Notes under the pieces: generated by a model | Seen by the model: only the letters and a program-made list of their open reading frames with translations | Databases searched by the model: none | Told to the model about the DNA's origin: nothing | Assembly (NCBI GenBank): GCA_038040485.1 | Contig: JBBPIE010000039.1 | Location: 1 to 55,745 of the forward strand | DNA length: 55,745 nucleotides | From: Onstottus_B arcticum | Lineage (GTDB): Bacteria; Acidobacteriota; Blastocatellia; UBA7656 | Direction of reading: 5' to 3' | Shown: positions 1 through 7,412 of the stretch, one piece after another | Position numbering within the stretch: position 1 is the first letter of the stretch | How the letters are laid out: each line of letters starts with the position of its first letter | Position numbers and translations under genes: made by a program

Positions 1-46
1 CAACGATGTCGTGGCACTAAAATGTGTCAACGATGTCGTGGCACTT
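1..46. repeat. 27-bp direct repeat at window edge
   Basis: An 18-bp sequence (caacgatgtcgtggcact) occurs at 1-18 and again at 28-45, a 27-bp period. It lies outside any gene. Repeated short motifs at such spacing are typical of the ends of some insertion sequences (for example IS21-type ends), but no transposase is visible in the window, so the identity is unproven. Confidence 0.5.
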
Positions 47-50
47 ATCA

Positions 51-84
51 ACTACGGACTACTGACTACTGACTACTGACTACT
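51..84. repeat. Heptamer repeat array (GACTACT family), echA 3' end
   Basis: Tandem 7-bp units of the form actactg/actacgg run through 51-84. The stop codon of the minus-strand gene ending at 80 lies inside the array (cta at 80-82). The same family recurs at 888-1000 and 7321-7412. Confidence 0.85.
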
Positions 85-877
85 TGTTAAACTCCGGCGC
101 TCGTTTCTCCTTGAACGCCTGATAAGCCTCGCGGAAATCGGTGTTGAGCATGCATATCGCCTGAGTCTCGGCTTCGGCTTCCAGAGCCGATTCCAGGCTC
201 AGGCTCATCTCGCGGTTCAGCGCCGCCTTCGTCATCCCAAGCGCAAAACCAGGGCCCGCCGCCAGCCGCTCGGCCCACCGAGATGTCTCCGCTTCAAGCT
301 CTGAGCCTTCGACAACCTTGTTGTACAGCCCGATCCGTTCCGCTTCAGTCGCGCTGATGAAGTCTCCGGTGTACAGCAGCTCGGTGGCCTTACTCAGCCC
401 TATCACTTTTGGAAGCAGGAAGCCCGCGCCCATATCCGCGCCTGCAAGACCAACCTTGGTGAACAGAAAAGCGATCTTTGCAGTCGTGGCAGCGATCCTC
501 AAATCACAAGCAAGCGCGATCACAGCGCCCGCACCGGCAACTGTTCCGTTCAGCGACGCGATCACCGGCTTGTGCAACGCTCGAATGTTAGCGATCAACT
601 GGCAGGTCATTCGTGTGAATTCCAGCAGCCCGTTCATGTCGCGGCTGAACAGCTCGCCGATAATCTCTTCGACGTCGCCGCCGGAGCAGAAGCCACGCCC
701 GCGCCCGGTTATTACGACGACCCGGACTTGCTCGCGAGACCTTAGCTTCGCAAGCGTGTCGGTCAGCTCGCGATAGACTTCGAAGGTGAGAGAGTTCAAA
801 CGGTCCGGTCTATCGAAGGTGATAGTCGCAACCGGACCGCGCTCTTCGTAATGAAAGCTTGAAGGATGGATAGTCAT
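80..877 (-). CDS. Enoyl-CoA hydratase/isomerase family protein
   Basis: A 265-residue crotonase-fold protein, the usual length for the family. It would act on acyl-CoA thioesters in the cytoplasm (hydration or double-bond isomerisation in fatty-acid or aromatic-acid degradation). The first oxyanion-hole segment is visible around residues 61-68 (RGFCSGGD) and the second around 110-127 (NGTVAGAGA then ALACDLRIA). In place of the two catalytic glutamates of classical hydratases it has Lys141 and Asp148 (GADMG), which resembles isomerase-like members such as the PaaG/ECI type more than a standard hydratase. It is a single gene flanked on both sides by heptamer repeats; the stop codon is supplied by the repeat. 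No beta-oxidation neighbours are present, so the substrate is unknown. Confidence 0.9.
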   Translation of the reverse strand: MTIHPSSFHYEERGPVATITFDRPDRLNSLTFEVYRELTDTLAKLRSREQVRVVVITGRGRGFCSGGDVEEIIGELFSRDMNGLLEFTRMTCQLIANIRALHKPVIASLNGTVAGAGAVIALACDLRIAATTAKIAFLFTKVGLAGADMGAGFLLPKVIGLSKATELLYTGDFISATEAERIGLYNKVVEGSELEAETSRWAERLAAGPGFALGMTKAALNREMSLSLESALEAEAETQAICMLNTDFREAYQAFKEKRAPEFNK

Positions 878-887
878 TTCAGAATGC

Positions 888-1000
888 AGAAGTCAGTAGT
901 CAGTAGTCAGTAGTCCGTAGTCCGTAGTTCGTAGTTAGTAGCTCGTATTCGTACTACTGACTACTGACTACGGACTACGGACTACGGACTACGGACTTCT
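888..1000. repeat. Inverted heptamer repeat array (GACTACT family)
   Basis: A left arm (about 888-945, units such as agtagtc and agtccgt) and a right arm (about 950-997, units such as actactg and actacgg) form a long imperfect inverted repeat that could fold into one large hairpin. It fills nearly the whole gap between the start of the hydratase-family gene (877) and the stop codon of the Rid-family gene (1001-1003). Confidence 0.85.
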
Positions 1001-1396
1001 TCAGATTACCGCAATCGCTTCAATCTCTACTTTTGCAAGATCCTCGACCAAGGCACTCACTTCCACAAGCGACATCGCCGGGAAGTGCTTTCCCATAAGC
1101 TGTCGGTAAGCCGCGCCGATATCGCGAAGCCGCGCGGTATATTCCTTCTTGTCGGTGACAAATATCAGCAACCTGGCGATGCTGGCTGGCGAGCCCCCGG
1201 CCGTGCGAACCACTGTAAGAACGTTCGCAAGCGCCTGCGCGAACTGCTCGGGAAAGTCGTCGCTGACGATCCGGCGCTCGCGGTCCCATCCAATCTGCCC
1301 TGCTACAAACAGCAGCTTCCCACCTTCGAACAAAAGGCCGTTGCTGTAGCCGCTCGGCTCACCAAGCGCTTCCGGGTTGATCACAGTCATTGACAT
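1001..1396 (-). CDS. Rid-family (YjgF/YER057c/UK114) protein
   Basis: A 131-residue protein of the Rid family, which usually forms trimers and deaminates reactive enamine/imine intermediates of amino-acid metabolism. The C-terminal block FPAMSLVEVSALVEDLAKVE matches the family signature, but the position normally occupied by the catalytic arginine of RidA (PARS) is methionine here, so archetypal imine deaminase activity is doubtful and one of the other Rid subfamilies is more likely. I chose the ATG at 1396; a TTG at 1408 lies directly against the GGAGG at about 1409-1413 and is too close. The upstream lipoprotein gene ends at 1416, so the two may be cotranscribed. Confidence 0.85.
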   Translation of the reverse strand: MSMTVINPEALGEPSGYSNGLLFEGGKLLFVAGQIGWDRERRIVSDDFPEQFAQALANVLTVVRTAGGSPASIARLLIFVTDKKEYTARLRDIGAAYRQLMGKHFPAMSLVEVSALVEDLAKVEIEAIAVI

Positions 1397-1415
1397 CGAG
1401 ATATGCAACCTCCGT

Positions 1416-2243
1416 CTATTTGTCCATCGCTTTGAGACCGCTAAATTCTCTTAGCTCCCACGAGGTGCCCTCGTTCGCCGCTCGCTTGACCAGTCCGAGC
1501 CCGCGGACGAAATACTCGGTAATTACAGCCTCGCCGACCTTGCGAGTCAACTTTACGGCCTTGAACTTGCCGACCGGAATCGTGACATCGTCATCGCCTT
1601 CGACTGTAAACGAGACAAACGTCGGCTCGTCGACCACTGCCGGCGGGTCGCCCGGCCGGTTGAAGACCTTGGTGAAGGAGTACTGCCAGGTTGTGCCTTT
1701 CCTCCCCAGCGAAGCCGGATCAACCATCGCTACTGAGTTGTCTCGGTACTTAAACTCGGAGCTGGATTTCTGTCCTGCGACATCGCTTTGAGTCTTCTCG
1801 GCGATCAACTGAACGCGCTCGCCGTCGCAGGCATATTTTTTTTCCGTTGTTTGCGCGATCTCCAAACCTCCGCTGCGGTCGATGATCTGCATTCTCTCCG
1901 TAAAAACCTTGCGCCCGTTCTCTTCCGACGAATCGACGACTATCGTTGCGTCCGCGATCAACCCGCTCGAGTACGAAATCACATACCTGGCGCTCGATCC
2001 CGGAACGAGTGGGAAGAAGGAATTGCATGACTTGAAATTTAGATCGAGGGCTGAAGCGGGTTTGATCGGAGCCGGAGTCTTGAAGTCCGACCGGTTGGCG
2101 TTTCCGTTACCGTTCCCATTGCCGTTGACGTTTGTGTTGTTGTTGCTGCAGCCGTTGCAGCCGCTTAGCGCGAGGGTAGCCAGCAGAATGATGCCTGAAA
2201 ATGATCGAATCAAGATGAGAATTCCTTTCGTTTGTTGAATCAT
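1416..2243 (-). CDS. Putative lipoprotein, unknown function
   Basis: About 275 residues from the ATG at 2243. The N-terminus is a lipoprotein signal: a hydrophobic stretch followed by the lipobox LALSGC, with an Asn/Gly-rich linker (NNNTNVNGNGNGNGNANR) after the cysteine, so the mature protein is probably lipid-anchored. The linker is encoded by a GTT/GTTACC-rich microsatellite-like stretch at about 2095-2150. The remainder looks beta-rich (segments such as RYVISYSSGL and WQYSFTKVF). A GTG at 2288 preceded by GGAGG would add 15 residues and is an alternative start. I do not recognise the family. Confidence 0.75.
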   Translation of the reverse strand: MIQQTKGILILIRSFSGIILLATLALSGCNGCSNNNTNVNGNGNGNGNANRSDFKTPAPIKPASALDLNFKSCNSFFPLVPGSSARYVISYSSGLIADATIVVDSSEENGRKVFTERMQIIDRSGGLEIAQTTEKKYACDGERVQLIAEKTQSDVAGQKSSSEFKYRDNSVAMVDPASLGRKGTTWQYSFTKVFNRPGDPPAVVDEPTFVSFTVEGDDDVTIPVGKFKAVKLTRKVGEAVITEYFVRGLGLVKRAANEGTSWELREFSGLKAMDK

Positions 2244-2360
2244 GCAAGCCTGCGGAAGGCGAACACGAACAAAAGAAGTTATTAACACCCCGCCTCCGGT
2301 CTTCGCAAGTTAGGGCATTGAGTTTGAAGTAGCGGGTTCAAGAGGCTCTCGCGTTAATGG

Positions 2361-2502
2361 TCTTCTCTGCGTAAGCCTCGGCGTCTTTGCGTCTCGGCGG
2401 TTAGTAGTATTTGGCGACCAGCTAACCGCAGAGGCGCAAAGACGCAGAGGCTTGCGCAAGAGAGACGCTTTGTGGCGCCGTGCCTTTGTGTTTTTATTAG
2501 GG
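2361..2502. repeat. Inverted octamer repeat element (CGCAGAGG family)
   Basis: The left arm at about 2363-2403 is complementary to the right arm at about 2422-2461, which reads in 8-bp steps as cgcagagg, cgcaaaga, cgcagagg. A further degenerate stretch (tttgtggc ... tttgtgtt) follows to about 2500. It fills the gap between the divergent lipoprotein and EamA transporter genes. Related elements lie at 4219-4300, 25174-25296 and 49496-49530. Confidence 0.8.
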
Positions 2503-2526
2503 TCTTGAATTCTCCGGAGCCGACCG

Positions 2527-3453
2527 ATGAAAGCAAGTGAAGACGAGGAGAAGCATCAGCCCACAAACACTGCAGGTGTGATGACGGCGATGGGGTTTGC
2601 CGTCATCGCCCTGGCGTTCTCTTCGATCTTCATCAGCGAGCTGGAGCGAACCGGAGTCCCGCCGCTGGTCATCGCGTTTTATCGAATGGCTATCGCGACT
2701 GCGCTGCTGGCGCCCGCGGCGATCGCGTTGAAGCGCCGGGAGATTGCGACGCTTGCGCGCAAAGACCTCGCGCTGCTTTTACTCGGCGGCTTCTTCCTCG
2801 CGGTACACTTCGGTGCGTGGATTACTTCGCTGAAATATATCCCTATCTCGACCTCAGTCGTTCTAGTCAACAGCCATCCGCTGTTTGTAGTAATCGCTTC
2901 GTATTTCTTCTTAGGCGAAAAGCCGCATCGCCGCAGCCTTGCTGGAACGGCAGTCGGCCTTGCAGGAATGATAGTGATCGCTCACGACGCGTTGAGCGAC
3001 GTTCATCTCGCGTTAAAGGGCGACGGGCTTGCGGTGCTGGGCGCGTTGGCGGTCGTCGGCTACTTCATCATCGGGCGCAAAGCGCGAACCAGGATCAGCC
3101 TGCTCGGCTATGTGACGCCGCTTTACGCGGTATGCGCGGTGCTGCTTCTGCTGTGGGTGCTGGCGGCGCGCGAGCCGCTTTATCCATACAGCGCTACGCA
3201 GTGGGCTTACTTCGCGGCCCTTGCGGTAGTGCCGACGATCCTCGGGCACACGGTTTTCAACTGGGCGATCAAACACGTGAGGCCGTCGGCGATCTCGCTG
3301 GCCTTTCTTGGAGAGCCTGTTGCCGCAAGCGTGTTGGCGTTCTTCTTCTTTGCCCAGCATCCACCGCTCGCAACTCTCGTCGGAGGCGCGCTGGTCCTGG
3401 CAGGTGTCTACTTGAGTATGTCGTCGCCTCAATCAAGTGATCAGCTTGATTAA
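2527..3453 (+). CDS. EamA/DMT-family membrane transporter
   Basis: A 308-residue protein with about ten hydrophobic segments arranged as two EamA repeats, typical of drug/metabolite transporter superfamily exporters in the inner membrane. Recognisable features are the conserved ends of the two repeats (LVNSHPLFVVIASYFFLGE around residues 112-130, and AISLAFLGEPVAASVLAFFF in the second half). ATG start with GGAG seven bases upstream (about 2516-2519). The substrate cannot be inferred from the sequence or neighbours. A second EamA transporter lies at 22032. Confidence 0.9.
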   Translation: MKASEDEEKHQPTNTAGVMTAMGFAVIALAFSSIFISELERTGVPPLVIAFYRMAIATALLAPAAIALKRREIATLARKDLALLLLGGFFLAVHFGAWITSLKYIPISTSVVLVNSHPLFVVIASYFFLGEKPHRRSLAGTAVGLAGMIVIAHDALSDVHLALKGDGLAVLGALAVVGYFIIGRKARTRISLLGYVTPLYAVCAVLLLLWVLAAREPLYPYSATQWAYFAALAVVPTILGHTVFNWAIKHVRPSAISLAFLGEPVAASVLAFFFFAQHPPLATLVGGALVLAGVYLSMSSPQSSDQLD

Positions 3454-3558
3454 GGACTGAAGGTGGTCGTCGAGCTTCGCGCTGCGAAGAGCCAGCCACC
3501 AAGACAGTCTCCGCCACCTCGATCGCTATAAGAGACGCTCGCCGGTCGAATCTCGCTT

Positions 3559-3596
3559 CCCAATCCAAAATCCGCAATCTAAAATCCAAAATCAAG
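3559..3596. repeat. Heptamer repeat array (AATCCAA family)
   Basis: Five consecutive 7-bp units (aatccaa, aatccgc, aatctaa, aatccaa, aatc...) lie immediately upstream of the pyroglutamyl peptidase gene. Only one arm is present; no inverted partner is seen. It closely resembles repeats known from filamentous cyanobacteria. Confidence 0.8.
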
Positions 3597-3606
3597 TGAG
3601 GCCGAG

Positions 3607-4245
3607 TTGAAGCGACTTCTGCTGACAGCGTTCGAACCGTTTGGGGGCGAGACCTTAAACTCGTCGCTTCACGTAGCAAGACACATCAAGCGTATGAGCC
3701 TTCCCGGTGCTTCGGTCCGGGTTGAAGAGCTTCCGGTTGACCGCCATCGCGCAATCGAAAGCGTGCTTGAAGCGCTGCGTGAGAACTCGCCTGATGTTGT
3801 GATCATGCTTGGCGAAGCGGGCGGGCGCTTCCGAATCAATCCTGAAAGAGTCGCCATCAACATCGACGACTTTCGAATCCCGGACAACGCCGGTAACAAG
3901 CCTTCGGACGAGCCGATCGTCGAAGACGGCCCGGCTGCTTACTTTTCGACGCTGCCAATCCGCGCGATCACCGAGCGGTTGATCGAAGCGCGCATTCCCG
4001 CGGCAGTCTCAAACAGCGCGGGGACGTACTTATGCAACCGGCTCTTCTACCGCGTGATGCACGAGATTGCGGCGGAAGGTCTGGCGACGAAAGCCGGGTT
4101 TATTCATCTGCCGTATCTTCACGAGCAGACGATTCCCAAGCAGGTTGACCAACCTGGATTGTCGCTCGAGTCGATGGTGGAAGCTGTGAGGCTCGCGATC
4201 GAAGTAACTCTCAAGGCGTTAACCACAAAGGCACCAAGGCACTAA
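3607..4245 (+). CDS. pcp: Pyroglutamyl-peptidase I
   Basis: A 212-residue cytoplasmic cysteine peptidase of family C15 that removes N-terminal pyroglutamate from peptides. The catalytic triad is visible as Glu80 (in INPERVAINI), Cys143 (in SAGTYLCNRLFY) and His167 (in FIHLPYLHE), matching Glu81/Cys144/His168 of the Bacillus enzyme. The N-terminal FEPFGGETLNSS is also characteristic. The start is TTG at 3607 with GAGG five bases upstream. The last residues (LTTKAPRH) and the stop codon are encoded by the left arm of an octamer repeat (4219-4250), so the native C-terminus has probably been replaced or extended by the repeat. Confidence 0.92.
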   Translation: MKRLLLTAFEPFGGETLNSSLHVARHIKRMSLPGASVRVEELPVDRHRAIESVLEALRENSPDVVIMLGEAGGRFRINPERVAINIDDFRIPDNAGNKPSDEPIVEDGPAAYFSTLPIRAITERLIEARIPAAVSNSAGTYLCNRLFYRVMHEIAAEGLATKAGFIHLPYLHEQTIPKQVDQPGLSLESMVEAVRLAIEVTLKALTTKAPRH

Positions 4246-4300
4246 GAGCGAAGGGAGCTTGAACCTGTTTTTCTTAGTGTCTTTGTGCCTTTGTGGTTTG
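4219..4300. repeat. Inverted octamer repeat element (CACAAAGG family)
   Basis: Left arm 4219-4250 reads in 8-bp steps cacaaagg, caccaagg, cactaaga; right arm 4270-4300 is its reverse complement (cttagtg tctttgtg cctttgtgg). It forms a long hairpin between pcp and the convergent serA, and its left arm codes for the end of pcp, including the stop. It may also serve as a bidirectional transcript end, although it lacks a U-tract. Confidence 0.85.
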
Positions 4301-4315
4301 CCTCGTTTCGCCCGG

Positions 4316-5896
4316 CTAGAGTTTGACCTGCTTGACCGAAATTACTCCCGCCAACGAAGCGAGTCCGGCCAGAACGTCTTCGCTCATCGGCTGGTCGATC
4401 TGAATAAGCGCGAGCGCGCTCTCGCCGACTTTCTTTCGGCCGAGATAGAGCCTGCCTATGTTTACTCCGCTATCGCCTATGTAGGTGGCTATTCGGCCGA
4501 GCACGCCCGGCTGATCGTGATTGAACAGGAAGAGCATGTGGCCTTTTGGTATCGCTTCGAGACTGAATCCGTTTATGCGAACTATGCGCGCGTCGCGGCG
4601 TCCGAAAAGCGCGCCCGCGACTTCGCTCTCACGATCGGCGGTCACGGCGCGCACTCGAATCATGCTCGCGAAGTCGCGCGCCCGCCGGGAGAGCGACTCG
4701 GACACTTTGATTCCTCGCTGTTCCGCAACCATCGCTGCGTTAACCATGTTTACTCGCTCGATCACCGGGCTGAGCAAGCCCGAAAGCACCGCATGAGTAA
4801 CGGGTTTCACGTCGTGCTCGGCGACCTCGCCGGAGTACTCGATCGCAACCTCGCGCAGGTCGTGGCCGAATACCTGTCCCTGAAACTGGCCGATCTTTTC
4901 GCCAAGCGTAATGTAAGGCCCAATAGCCGCAAGCAACTCGGCGCTCACCGCCGGCATATTCACCGCGCCGCGGACTGTGCCGCGCTTGAGGTAGTCCAAC
5001 ACCTGCTCGGCTATCATCGTTGCGACCCCGAGTTGAGCTTCAGTGGTTGAGGCGCCGAGATGCGGCGTAATGATTACCTGCTCGAGCGCGAGCAGCGGGT
5101 TGTCCTTCGGCGTGGGCTCGGCTTCAAAGACATCGAGCGCGGCGCCCGCGACCTGGCCCGATCGAATTGCTTCCGCAAGCGCGCGTTCGTCAATCAAGCC
5201 GCCCCGCGCGCAGTTGATCAATCGCACCCCCGGTTTCATCTTGTCGATCGCCGCCGCATTGATGATCCCACGAGTCTCATCGGTGAGCGGAGTGTGAACG
5301 GTTATGAAATCCGAGTAGCGTACGACGTCATCCAGCGGGGCCATCTCGATTTCCAGATCACGCGCGGCTTCCTGGGTGAAGTAAGGATCGTAAGCCAGCA
5401 CGTTCATGCCGAACGCGCGCGCGCGCTCTGCGACTGCCGACCCGATTCGCCCAAGCCCTACGATCCCCAGCGTTTTGCCCATCAGCTCGACGCCCGTGAA
5501 CTTCGTCTTCTCCCAGCGGCCCGATTTTGTCGACTCGACGGCTTGCGGGATCTGGCGTGCAAGCGCGAGCAGCATCGCCATAGTGTGTTCAGCGGTAGTG
5601 ATTGTGTTTCCGGCTGCCGCGTTCATGACGACTATTCCTCGTCTCGTCGCGGCCGCCACTTCGATGTTGTCGACGCCGGTTCCCGCCCGCCCGACTACTC
5701 GCAGCCTGGCCGCGCGATCGATCAACTCGGCAGTGACTCTGGTCTTGCTTCGGACGATGAGCGCTTCATAGTCGCCGATGATTGCTGCAAGCTCTTCGGC
5801 AGTAAGTGCGGGACGTTCATCGACCGTCACGCCTTGAGCTGCGCGAAGGATGTCTACGCCGGTCTTTTCTAATCCATCACAAACGAGAATGCGCAT
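4316..5896 (-). CDS. serA: D-3-phosphoglycerate dehydrogenase
   Basis: A 526-residue long-form (type 1) phosphoglycerate dehydrogenase, catalysing the NAD-dependent first step of serine biosynthesis. The Rossmann motif GLGRIG is at residues 148-153; catalytic residues are Arg231 (NCARGG), Glu260 (FEAEP) and His279 (PHLGAS). An intervening domain follows, then a C-terminal ACT domain (about 450-526, LFLFNHDQPGVLGRIATYIG), the usual site for serine feedback. It is a single gene, convergent with pcp. The ATG at 5896 directly abuts a heptamer array and no clear ribosome-binding site is visible. Confidence 0.96.
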   Translation of the reverse strand: MRILVCDGLEKTGVDILRAAQGVTVDERPALTAEELAAIIGDYEALIVRSKTRVTAELIDRAARLRVVGRAGTGVDNIEVAAATRRGIVVMNAAAGNTITTAEHTMAMLLALARQIPQAVESTKSGRWEKTKFTGVELMGKTLGIVGLGRIGSAVAERARAFGMNVLAYDPYFTQEAARDLEIEMAPLDDVVRYSDFITVHTPLTDETRGIINAAAIDKMKPGVRLINCARGGLIDERALAEAIRSGQVAGAALDVFEAEPTPKDNPLLALEQVIITPHLGASTTEAQLGVATMIAEQVLDYLKRGTVRGAVNMPAVSAELLAAIGPYITLGEKIGQFQGQVFGHDLREVAIEYSGEVAEHDVKPVTHAVLSGLLSPVIERVNMVNAAMVAEQRGIKVSESLSRRARDFASMIRVRAVTADRESEVAGALFGRRDARIVRINGFSLEAIPKGHMLFLFNHDQPGVLGRIATYIGDSGVNIGRLYLGRKKVGESALALIQIDQPMSEDVLAGLASLAGVISVKQVKL

Positions 5897-5932
5897 AAGA
5901 ATCGCGAATCGCGGATTGCGAATTGGGAATCA
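5897..5932. repeat. Heptamer repeat array (GCGAATC family), serA 5' edge
   Basis: Units gcgaatc, gcggatt, gcgaatt, gggaatc follow each other with a 7-bp period directly against the serA start codon. It occupies the position where a Shine-Dalgarno sequence would be expected. Confidence 0.75.
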
Positions 5933-6062
5933 TTAAGCGGTGATTGTACCGGACGTGCCAACTTCCTTCCACCGCGCACGAGCGGAGCGCTCCTCTTTGA
6001 GATGACTCCGCGGCGTCATATATTGTTTGCGATGAGAGATTGAGCCCGATGGGAGCCTGCCG

Positions 6063-6485
6063 GTGACGAGCTTCGCGATAATTCTGGCGGCCGTGGGGTT
6101 ATACATCGCGGCATATTTTGTTGCAGTCTACTACGGCGTCCTCGAAGCCAGCACCAGACTGATGCCTCGCGTGTGCCGGCTCGAGGAACGAACGTGCCAG
6201 ACGGTGCTGCACACACCGTACGCACGGGTCTTTGGCGTGCCCAACTCAGTGCCGGGAGTGCTGTATTACGTCGCTGTCATCGTGTTACTAGCGACGGGAT
6301 GGGGCGTCGGGGCGATTGGCGTCACGCTGGTTGCCGTCGCCTGGTTCACTGTCCTGCTTGGATTCTTTCTGGCGTACTCGCTGTTGTTCATCATCAGAAT
6401 CCCCTGCCCTCTTTGCCTGACCGCGCACACGATCAACCTGGCGCTGGCGCTTCTTTTAACGCTGATCGTCAGAGCAGCTTCGTAG
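6063..6485 (+). CDS. VKOR-family membrane thiol oxidoreductase
   Basis: A 140-residue protein with about four transmembrane helices. It carries the hallmarks of vitamin K epoxide reductase-like proteins: a loop cysteine pair (Cys38 and Cys45), the segment VPNSVPGVLYY (residues 59-69), and the redox CPLC motif (residues 115-118) in the last helical hairpin. Bacterial VKOR re-oxidises DsbA-like enzymes using quinone, supporting disulfide formation in the periplasm. No DsbA-like thioredoxin domain is fused or adjacent. GTG start at 6063 with GGGAG upstream (about 6052-6056). Confidence 0.85.
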   Translation: MTSFAIILAAVGLYIAAYFVAVYYGVLEASTRLMPRVCRLEERTCQTVLHTPYARVFGVPNSVPGVLYYVAVIVLLATGWGVGAIGVTLVAVAWFTVLLGFFLAYSLLFIIRIPCPLCLTAHTINLALALLLTLIVRAAS

Positions 6486-6567
6486 ATAACCGCAATAACG
6501 CGAGCCTTATTGAGCAGGCTCACAACAGTATTGCATTGATTCATCGGCGTTACTGACGGGCGCGACG

Positions 6568-6597
6568 TTGACAGTGTTTCAAGCCGCCCGCTATACT
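6568..6597 (+). promoter_or_regulatory. Predicted sigma-70-type promoter of rplU
   Basis: TTGACA at 6568-6573 and TATACT at 6592-6597, separated by 18 bp, lie 43 bp upstream of the rplU start codon. It is one of the best matches to a housekeeping promoter in the window. Confidence 0.7.
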
Positions 6598-6639
6598 TTG
6601 GGACTTTCGTCATGAGCACTTTTTGGGAGGGAGCTAACT

Positions 6640-6960
6640 GTGGCATACGCGATCATTCAAGCCGGGGGCAAACAGTTCCGCGTGAGCGAAGGCGAGGTCG
6701 TGCGCGTTCCGACAATCGACGCTGAAGTCGGCGCGTCGGTCGAGCTTGATGCGCTCTTGCACGCCGACGGCGACAGCATTCAGATCGGTCTCGCCGGCAA
6801 TCAGGTCAAGGGCAAAGTCGTCGAGCACGGCCGCGCGAAAAAGGTAATCGTCTTCAAGAAGAAGCGGCGCAAGCAGTATAAGAAAATCCATGGCCATCGC
6901 CAGAATTTTACCGCCGTGCTCATCGAGTCGGTTGGCGCGGGTTCCGACAAGAACGAGTAA
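6640..6960 (+). CDS. rplU: 50S ribosomal protein L21
   Basis: A 106-residue large-subunit ribosomal protein. The N-terminus AYAIIQAGGKQFRVSEG and the basic segment KKRRKQYKKIHGHRQ are diagnostic for L21. GTG start at 6640 with a strong GGAGG-type site (tgggagggag, about 6623-6632). It is the first gene of the conserved rplU-rpmA-obgE cluster and is driven by the promoter at 6568-6597. Confidence 0.98.
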   Translation: MAYAIIQAGGKQFRVSEGEVVRVPTIDAEVGASVELDALLHADGDSIQIGLAGNQVKGKVVEHGRAKKVIVFKKKRRKQYKKIHGHRQNFTAVLIESVGAGSDKNE

Positions 6961-6966
6961 TAGCCT

Positions 6967-7052
6967 GTTAGAGCGTCCCTCTGTTGACGCCCCTCTATAG
7001 GGCCTGGAGTAAGCGATCACACGAGGGCGCCCACGAAGGGACGCCCTTACAG
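6967..7052. repeat. GC-rich inverted repeat between rplU and rpmA
   Basis: The segment at about 6971-6996 (agcgtccctctgt...gacgcccctc) is complementary to 7023-7049 (gagggcgcccacgaagggacgccc), giving an imperfect hairpin inside the rplU-rpmA transcript. Similar GC-rich elements containing ggccgccc/gggcggcc are found at 21923-22022 and 33131-33160. Confidence 0.65.
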
Positions 7053-7066
7053 GATCGAGAGGATTT

Positions 7067-7324
7067 ATGGCACACAAAAAGGGAGTAGGCAGTTCACGAA
7101 ACGGCCGCGACTCAAACGCTCAGCGGCTTGGCGTCAAGCGGTTTGGCGGCGAGAGCGTGCTGGGCGGCTCGATTCTGGTACGGCAGCGAGGAACCAAGTT
7201 CAAGCCGGGTAACAACGTCGGCAGAGGTTCGGACGATACGCTGTTCGCGCTGGTCACAGGGACCGTCAAGTTCGAAGAGAAGGGACGCAAAGGCAAGTTC
7301 ATCAGCGTCTACCCAGCGGAATAG
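7067..7324 (+). CDS. rpmA: 50S ribosomal protein L27
   Basis: An 85-residue L27, which sits near the peptidyl-transferase centre. The N-terminus MAHKKGVGSSRNGRDSNAQR is diagnostic and needs no propeptide cleavage. SD-like GAGAGGA lies just upstream of the ATG. The stop codon TAG (7322-7324) is the first part of a heptamer array (tagtccgtagtcag). Confidence 0.98.
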   Translation: MAHKKGVGSSRNGRDSNAQRLGVKRFGGESVLGGSILVRQRGTKFKPGNNVGRGSDDTLFALVTGTVKFEEKGRKGKFISVYPAE

Positions 7325-7412
7325 TCCGTAGTCAGTAGTCCGTAGTCAGTAGTTTTTCAGCATCAAAGAAGAAACACTGGCTACGGACTACTGACTACTG
7401 ACTACTGACCAA
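7321..7412. repeat. Inverted heptamer repeat array (GACTACT family) between rpmA and obgE
   Basis: A left arm (7321-7345, tagtccg/tagtcag units) and a right arm (about 7379-7410, actgact/actacgg units) flank a 33-bp loop. The left arm includes the rpmA stop codon, and the right arm ends three bases before the obgE ATG, leaving no room for a normal ribosome-binding site. Confidence 0.85.

Noticed and set aside
888..1000. CRISPR-like look of tandem repeats
   Set aside because: Units are 7 bp with no spacers and are arranged as inverted arms; no cas genes are present.
2354..2566. 70-codon ORF in the 2.4-kb spacer
   Set aside because: It is almost entirely a translation of the octamer repeat element and overlaps the start of the divergent EamA gene.
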